NCBI GenBank assembly: GCA_944325825.1
Contig: CALVBP010000013.1
Coordinates: 1-52,063 of the forward strand
Length of the DNA: 52,063 nucleotides
Direction of reading: 5' to 3'
Source of the DNA: Candidatus Gastranaerophilales bacterium
GTDB taxonomy: Bacteria; Cyanobacteriota; Vampirovibrionia; Gastranaerophilales; Gastranaerophilaceae
In this document: piece by piece, positions 50,481-52,063 of the stretch
Position numbering within the stretch: the first letter of the stretch is position 1
Layout: every line of letters starts with the position of its first letter
Notes under the pieces: generated by a model
What the model was told of the DNA's origin: nothing
Databases searched by the model: none
The model's input: the letters and a program-made list of their open reading frames with translations, nothing else
Made by a program: the position numbers and the translations under genes

Positions 50481-50551
50481 TATTAAGTTTTGTAACAATT
50501 ATATAACAGCCTGAAATTATCTATATTTGAAATACTTTTTATATATGTAAG
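50481..50551 (+). promoter_or_regulatory. Two-box promoter module C
   Basis: Box 1 TATTAAGTTTTGTAAC (50481-50496), 35 bases, then box 2 ATACTTTTTATATATGTAAG (50532-50551), one base different from module B. Box 2 has the same orientation relative to the gene at 50575 as in modules A and B. Box 1 is inverted relative to that gene, but in A/B-like orientation and distance (90 bases) for the minus-strand LuxR-type gene. Confidence 0.6.
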
Positions 50552-50574
50552 TAACGATAGGAAGATTGAGTAAG

Positions 50575-51861
50575 ATGACACAAGGTATTGGATCAAGTGA
50601 ATACAACGCTCTAATAGGTCAAATGCAGGGTATATTTGGCCAATTAAGCTCAATGGGTGCCATCAAAGGAGGTTCCTATCTTAATTCTATTTGGGGAGTA
50701 GCAGGTAACGTAGAAGGTTTAGTTACCGGAAACGATGCTCAAAAAGCTTCTGCTTTACAAGGACTTATTAATAATGTTCTTTCTATCGTTGAAAAACTCG
50801 GTAATCAGGAAGCAGCAAGAGCAAGAAAAGAAGTAAAAGAAGGTGAAAAGAAAGCTCAAGAACTTACAGAAGAACAAAAGAAAGCATTGTCTGAGCTTGA
50901 CCAGAGTCTTGAAGAAATCGGTTCAGATATAGATAATCAGAGAAGCATAGTCGATACGGCTAATGGAACTCTTGATGCTTCGCAGCAAAAACTTGAAGAA
51001 AAACAAGAACTAATTAATGAAATAATTGAACAGATTCAGGAAAAACAACAGGAGTTGGCATCAACAACTAATCCTGAAACCCAAAAAGCTATTCTTAGCG
51101 AAATTCAAGGTTTGTCAGGACAAATTGCAGGTATTGTTGCAGAAATTGAAACAATTCAAACAGATATTCAGGCAGCTGCAGAGAGTGTTGAACAAGCCGT
51201 TATTGAAATTGAAACTGCTAAAGGAAATTCGATTGAAGTTCAAGAAAATGGTACATTAAAAGTTAGCGAACTTGCTGAACAAGGCGCTCAAGAAGTCGCA
51301 AAAACTTCTCAAACACAAGCTGCAGGTGTACAAAACGGTATAACAGCAAAAGCCCTTGAAGCAGCAGCAACCGCATCAAGCTCTAACTTATTTACAGCAG
51401 CAGAAGCTCCAAAACTTAAAGCATCAGCAATAGATAATGGAAATGCTTGTGGAATCAGAACTGACGGCGCTTTAAGAAACCTTAGAACTCTTATGCAGGG
51501 TATCGGCGGTTTAAATGAAAATATTAATCTTTTAAATACATTCAAAAATGCAATCGGCGGAGCTCTTGAAGCATTTAACGGATGTGTCGGCGACTATAAT
51601 ACAAAAATTGAACCATTAATTACAAGTATCGGTTCATTCCTTGGAGATGGCGGCGTTACCGCTTCAACTGCCGCTCTTGATGCAGCAGTACAAACAGATT
51701 TGCAGAATATTGATTCAAAACTTTCAGATGAAACACCTGTTGAAGAAGAACCGGCAGAAGATTCAGAAGAGCAAGATAAAGAACCTGCTCAAAGCGGAAA
51801 TATAAACGAACTTTTAACCCCTAATGTTGAGTTAATAAATCCGTTTGAAATTGCATCATAA
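50575..51861 (+). CDS. Coiled-coil protein of unknown function
   Basis: The 428 residues have a Gly/Ser/Ala-rich start without a signal peptide (TQGIGSSEYNALIGQ). A long coiled coil runs from about 75 to 215 (Glu/Gln/Lys heptads, for example EEKQELINEIIEQIQEKQQEL), followed by an Ala-rich region with two Cys and a highly acidic end (about 390-415, EEEPAEDSEEQDKE). It may be secreted by a leaderless route or be cytoskeletal; neither can be shown. ATG 50575 is preferred over TTG 50566 because AGGAAG (50559-50564) is 10 bases from the ATG. Low Cys and heavy Ala/Gln bias suggest an extended structure. Confidence 0.7.
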   Translation: MTQGIGSSEYNALIGQMQGIFGQLSSMGAIKGGSYLNSIWGVAGNVEGLVTGNDAQKASALQGLINNVLSIVEKLGNQEAARARKEVKEGEKKAQELTEEQKKALSELDQSLEEIGSDIDNQRSIVDTANGTLDASQQKLEEKQELINEIIEQIQEKQQELASTTNPETQKAILSEIQGLSGQIAGIVAEIETIQTDIQAAAESVEQAVIEIETAKGNSIEVQENGTLKVSELAEQGAQEVAKTSQTQAAGVQNGITAKALEAAATASSSNLFTAAEAPKLKASAIDNGNACGIRTDGALRNLRTLMQGIGGLNENINLLNTFKNAIGGALEAFNGCVGDYNTKIEPLITSIGSFLGDGGVTASTAALDAAVQTDLQNIDSKLSDETPVEEEPAEDSEEQDKEPAQSGNINELLTPNVELINPFEIAS

Positions 51862-51893
51862 TTTTAAAATATAAAGATTTTATTAAGTTTTCA

Positions 51894-51931
51894 TTTAGCG
51901 AGTGTATTGGATACACTCGCTAAATTGTTTT
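51894..51931 (+). terminator. Terminator of the coiled-coil protein gene
   Basis: A perfect 14-bp stem (51894-51907 with 51911-51924) with a TGG loop is followed by TTGTTTT, 33 bases after the stop. Confidence 0.85.
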
Positions 51932-51995
51932 GAGGTGCGGAATTGAGGCAGATTTTTAAAGAAAATTTACCCCCTAAACTCCCTTCATACCTTTG

Positions 51996-52024
51996 TTGAC
52001 AGTAATTTTTCGTTGTGCTGTAAT
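51996..52024 (+). promoter_or_regulatory. Promoter of a gene beyond the right edge
   Basis: The -35 is a perfect TTGACA (51996-52001), followed by a 17-base spacer and TGTAAT (52019-52024). An AGGAGA ribosome site near 52051 shows that a coding region starts just outside the window. Confidence 0.65.
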
Positions 52025-52063
52025 AATATTAGATATCCGTACATAATATAGGAGATTAGACTA

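Noticed and set aside
1-52063. Prophage, integrative element or insertion sequence with transposase
   Set aside because: No integrase, transposase, phage structural gene or attachment-site duplication could be found. Only small non-coding repeats are present.

Overview
The window is a low-GC bacterial chromosome segment. It most likely comes from a non-photosynthetic relative of the cyanobacteria (Melainabacteria/Vampirovibrionia, Gastranaerophilales-like gut lineage). The evidence is an RpaB/Ycf27-type response regulator very close to the cyanobacterial form, two secreted proteins with the pilin-like N-terminus [11 protein letters not shown], an anaerobe-style flavodiiron protein plus rubredoxin, and no photosynthesis genes. 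The assignment is inference from protein content, not from a 16S gene. Nothing looks like a prophage, plasmid or integrase region.

Layout. 1-3.9 kb: end of a large surface-type protein, a 0.9 kb gene-free tract holding a duplicated 209-bp palindromic repeat, a pilin-like protein, rpsO, and a 408-bp non-coding element with 20-bp perfect terminal inverted repeats. 3.9-7.1 kb: mutS2 and aroE. 7.1-14.4 kb: a nine-gene housekeeping operon (stand-alone ClpX-type zinc finger, HEAT-like protein, RuvX, DUF1292, a triple Clp-N protein without ATPase, TilS, Hpt, flavodiiron protein, rubredoxin). 14.6-17.9 kb: a secreted TPR protein and a calcineurin-like phosphoesterase.

17.9-30.2 kb is the most interesting part: an 11-gene minus-strand operon with overlapping or abutting genes. 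In transcription order it encodes a GT2 glycosyltransferase, a PF14907-type nucleotidyltransferase, an HPr-kinase-like P-loop protein with a C-terminal PqqD-like segment, a PqqD/RRE protein with a long acidic tail, a GT2, a GT2-GT8 fusion, a DUF4422 glycosyltransferase, two paralogous radical SAM proteins, another GT2 and an MsbA-type ABC exporter. The kinase, nucleotidyltransferase and PqqD trio is familiar from RiPP tailoring systems. Here it sits with glycan machinery and an exporter, and has no lasso cyclase, no leader peptidase and no obvious small precursor. A peptide-linked or phospho-modified exported glycan is a reasonable hypothesis. An XRE regulator is divergent from it.

30.8-33.2 kb: a third radical SAM gene broken by an in-frame TAG, a small companion protein and tRNA-His. 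33.2-37 kb: rpaB, prmC and several small unknown genes. Two of those small genes share a gapless 90-bp upstream module, and parts of it recur with identical spacing at 50.5 kb. 37-46.5 kb: ispF, a GAF histidine kinase, a SNF2 helicase, gpmI, a phosphoribosyltransferase-like protein, rsmD and bioD. 46.5-52 kb: a small membrane protein, a second pilin-like protein, pnp, a stand-alone LuxR-type HTH, a coiled-coil protein, and the promoter of a gene that starts beyond the right edge.

Recurrent themes are an N-terminal short motif ending in F-[QKNG]-[AGN] on several unrelated proteins, three convergent gene pairs whose ends abut or share stop codons, and at least two genes whose promoter places the start codon at or near +1 (probable leaderless mRNAs).
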